Positions 61,863 to 64,000 of a stretch of 64,000 nt of DNA are shown piece after piece (position 1 is the stretch's first letter; the number at the start of each line of letters is the position of its first letter). This DNA comes from Brachycybe producta (lineage: Eukaryota; Arthropoda; Diplopoda; Playtdesmida; Andrognathidae). The stretch spans positions 902,501-966,500 of the forward strand of contig JAUPFP010000017.1 in the NCBI GenBank assembly GCA_036925085.1, written 5' to 3'. The notes beneath the pieces were generated by a model. That model made no database searches. It saw nothing but the letters and a program-made list of their open reading frames with translations, and was not told where the DNA came from. The position numbers were made by a program, and so were the translations under genes.

Positions 61863-62122
61863 CTGATCTTCGTCGAAATATCGATTGAAAGGAGTCGGCA
61901 GCCTGGAAACAGTTGTAGCTTCTGGATAACATAGAGCCAGAAATGCAAACCAATAGACAAAGCTATACTATATCTTGAGATCCTGACGTCAGAAAATCGT
62001 GTTACAAAAGCAATTATAAACGTCATAGCACGACTACGAAACTTGCGACATAACAGTATGAGGAACCCGTTTAATTCTTCGACATCTTCTAACGCCGTAC
62101 CAGAAACACTCGATTTCCACAT
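61863..62122 (-). pseudogene. ATG7: ATG7 segments: N-terminal domain, stop at junction
   Basis: 62122 leftward gives WKSSVSGTALEDVEELNG (human has WESIKSGTALE). 61982-61863 gives DLKI-stop-YSFVYWFAFLALCYPEA, then NRYFDEDQ. The stop TAG (61970-61968) sits inside DLKKYHFYYWF-equivalent sequence. An alternative downstream acceptor (TATAG/CTTTG) would avoid it but drop conserved residues. Confidence 0.6.
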
Positions 62123-62253
62123 CTATTGACAATGTAAAAACTGATGAATGTTCTTGTTCGAATACTTGAAACGGAACATGAAACCGTTACTTTGGACGCA
62201 GTGCCATTGATCAGTGTTTTTTTGTCGCAATCTTTGAAATCTTTGATCGTATT

Positions 62254-62294
62254 CTTGTTAACTAAGGTTCCGAATCGGAACCTTAGTTAACAAG
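62254..62294. other. Perfect 20-bp-arm palindrome
   Basis: CTTGTTAACTAAGGTTCCGA, a single central base, then TCGGAACCTTAGTTAACAAG. It lies between ATG7-like segments and the unassigned right flank; probably a hairpin or tiny MITE core. Confidence 0.85.
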
Positions 62295-62739
62295 TATTCA
62301 AAGTATCGGAACTTCCGATATTTTGAATGGGAAACGGCCTTCTTTGGCCAGGCCTTTAAACGATTCAAAAATAAAACGTTATCACAGTTTGTACTGTTTT
62401 TTTTTTCTTCCTCTTAGCCTCCAAGTTCCAGAGTTGTTATATATTTTTGTGTCGAAGGCATGCAATAAGGCGAAAGAGCTGTACACTACGGGTAAATGCA
62501 CCGCAACGCTCATAATCAATTAAATATACTGTAATGAAAATAATTTTGACAATACAGTCCACTATTCTAATTTCTATAACTGACATTGAAGAGGAATTTA
62601 GGGATGAAGTTTCGCATTACAGGAAAATGGTCTGAGTGAACATACTGTCGTTCCCTATACTGTGGCTTAGACTATAGACCTACATAAAGGCCCATGAGCC
62701 TCTTGGGCTTTGTGAGCATCATGACTGTGCTTTTCAGGG

Positions 62740-63055
62740 CATCTAGAAGACCTTCATTTTGTAAAAAATTTTACTTTTTTTAATTTATGGGTTTTTTATG
62801 GTCGTCGGAAGTCAGTTGGGCCCTCCTTAGTTCATTTCAGCGATTTTCTGGGCATCTAGAAGAATTTCATTTTTTGCCATTTTTTGAAAATTTTCCAATT
62901 TTCCTCTTGGAATAGTTTCATTTTTGGCCATTTTTACTTTTTTGAATTTATGTGTTTTTATGGTCCTCGGAAGTCCGTTGGGCCCTCCCGAGTTCGTTTC
63001 AGTGATTTCAGGGCATCTAGAAGACTTTCATTTTTTCCCATTTTTCGAAAAATCG
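62740..63055 (+). repeat. Tandem satellite-like units (~145 bp)
   Basis: The blocks GGGCATCTAGAAGA (62738, 62853, 63002) and GTCGGAAGTCAGTTGGGCCC / CTCGGAAGTCCGTTGGGCCC alternate. Similar units in reverse lie at 51740-51920. Confidence 0.7.
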
Positions 63056-63059
63056 GTTA

Positions 63060-63190
63060 ATGATAATGCTAAAAGTTTCTTCATGCAAATAATCTTTTAA
63101 AATAATAATTTGTACAAAACGTTCGCGTTTTGCGTCCAAATTTTCCAAAAACGTCTATGGAGCATGACATTAGCCATTATAGAGCCACCC
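63060..63190. repeat. Fragment of AAGGTGGCTG-family element
   Basis: CGTTTTGCGTCCAAATTTTC then CAAAAACGTCTATGGAGC matches, in reverse, the interiors of 43599-44036 and 25086-25714; no termini. Confidence 0.5.
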
Positions 63191-63342
63191 ATAAAAGAGA
63201 AATTTTGTGAAATTTTAAATAAATAAAAAAAAAATCAGATTTAAATAAAATCCGATTTTTTTGGAATTTGTTTAAAAAAGAAATAGGATTTTTATTCACA
63301 TGGGTTATTGGCTGTTTGTACTGTACTGGAGATGCTCAATAT

Positions 63343-64000
63343 CAGGAACGTACTGGCTCAGGCCCGGACTGGGCTTCTAAACTGCTACCAGGAAAAACCT
63401 TGGGGGGGGGGCGCCGGCATAAACATTTGTAAAACATACGTGTCACTGCTGTGTAGGGTGAATAGGGTCGCGATGTAGTATATGGGACTACGTTTCTGAG
63501 TGGGTGTATCAAAAAGGGTGTATTTGCCCACTGCATTTGAGGTTTTGAATATTAAAATCCAAAATTTCATTGAAAATAATTGCAAATTTGTTGTTTTTAC
63601 CTGAAATTTACAATTAGGGGCGCTCATTTTAATATTTGGAAAACATTTGTTCTGCCAAAATCATTTATTACCTGTATTCCAAGTAATTGTCGTGCCATGA
63701 GTTGCAAAATTTAAAAAAATTCAATCGCTTGTACATGTATTTTGATGGGGGGGGGGGTGCACCGGGAAATTCCCCATTTCCCTGTGGCCCAGTCCGGGCC
63801 TGTACTGGCTACAAACTTGTATGGCGGCAATATCCGGCATCGGTGCCACGTCTCCCTTCCAACATGTATGTTTTTAGTAGGGAGCAAAGCGTATGAGATC
63901 GAAGTAGTTTTTAAATTTTGGTAAATGTAAATTTACATTTTACAGTTACGAAACAGACTCTCGAGGTCCATCCAATTTTGAGAAGTTCCCGAGGACTTCA
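63343..64000. mobile_element. hAT-type element (24240 family), runs off the window, with nested MITE
   Basis: Starts CAGGAACGTACTGGCT. After the nested element it resumes with ACAAACTTGTATGGCGGC. Its 63890-64000 part (GTAAATGTAAATTTACATTT...) matches 24600-24720 in reverse. The far end is outside the window. Confidence 0.75.
63359..63802. mobile_element. hAT MITE nested in the terminal repeat of another hAT
   Basis: Left CAGGCCCGGACTGGGC and right GCCCAGTCCGGGCCTG are perfect 16-bp inverted repeats. The 8-bp duplication TACTGGCT lies at 63351-63358 and 63803-63810. 444 bp, non-coding, with G-homopolymers inside each end. Confidence 0.93.

Larger units (their letters stand above)
55373..62122 (-). 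pseudogene. ATG7: ATG7 (E1-like autophagy enzyme) copy, intron-containing and decayed
   Basis: ATG7 activates ATG12 and ATG8/LC3 for autophagosome formation. Eight exon-like segments lie in order on this strand: 62122-about 62050, 61982-61863, 61796-61653, 56763-56581, 56510-56366, 56286-56128, 56055-55998, 55696-55373. Recognisable stretches include SGTALEDVEELNGF, YWFAFLALCYPEA, GPRIVNLSSSMNPEKLAESS (joined across an intron), [64 protein letters not shown] and [14 protein letters not shown]. Splice sites look good. Damage: in-frame TAG at 61970-61968 and TGA at 56001-55999, a frame change within the last segment, and GAGTLG changed to GSRTLG. The segment before VEVVCFRDR, the catalytic QCTVxRPG exon and the N-terminus are not seen. 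Retained introns mean it is not a retrocopy. A functional gene with misread joins cannot be fully excluded. Confidence 0.7.

Overview
The window is intron-rich, AT-rich nuclear DNA of an invertebrate animal. The evidence is a multi-exon gene with GT-AG introns of 60 bp to 22.6 kb, CR1-like LINEs, Helitrons, hAT and TTAA-type DNA transposons, and solo LTRs. The species cannot be named. The main gene, a Fasciclin II/NCAM relative, fits a protostome such as an arthropod or mollusc.

Plus strand, 3539-48035: fifteen exons encode a Fas2/NCAM-type neural adhesion receptor with five Ig domains, two fibronectin III domains, one transmembrane helix and a cytoplasmic tail. Every splice phase agrees. The five Ig domains and the second FnIII domain are each split by an intron, and intron 1 (about 22.6 kb) and intron 13 (about 7.2 kb) hold most of the mobile DNA. 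The signal-peptide exon is probably upstream of the window. The tail ends in a hydrophobic Val-Ala-Val, a possible PDZ ligand comparable to the C-terminus of Drosophila Fas2.

Minus strand, 62122-55373: eight exon-like segments match the autophagy E1 enzyme ATG7. Splice sites are preserved, but two segments carry in-frame stops, one shifts frame, the nucleotide-binding glycine motif is damaged, and the catalytic-cysteine exon was not found. It is best read as a decayed, intron-containing ATG7 copy. A solo LTR sits in the gap. At 54219-54458 (minus) a single exon-like ORF resembles the membrane anchor of GOLM1/GOLM2 Golgi proteins.

Much of the rest is mobile DNA with unusually readable insertion history. 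There are five Helitron-like elements with CTAG 3' ends, two of them head-to-head; four solo LTRs with 4-bp target duplications or near-duplications; hAT elements with 8-bp duplications, one nested inside another's terminal repeat; TTAA-flanked foldback elements; many palindromic MITEs; and CR1-like LINE fragments. I found no rRNA gene, intact tRNA gene or CRISPR array, and no clearly new gene system. The most unusual items are the head-to-head Helitron pair with opposed minisatellites, the decayed ATG7 locus, and the nested insertions.
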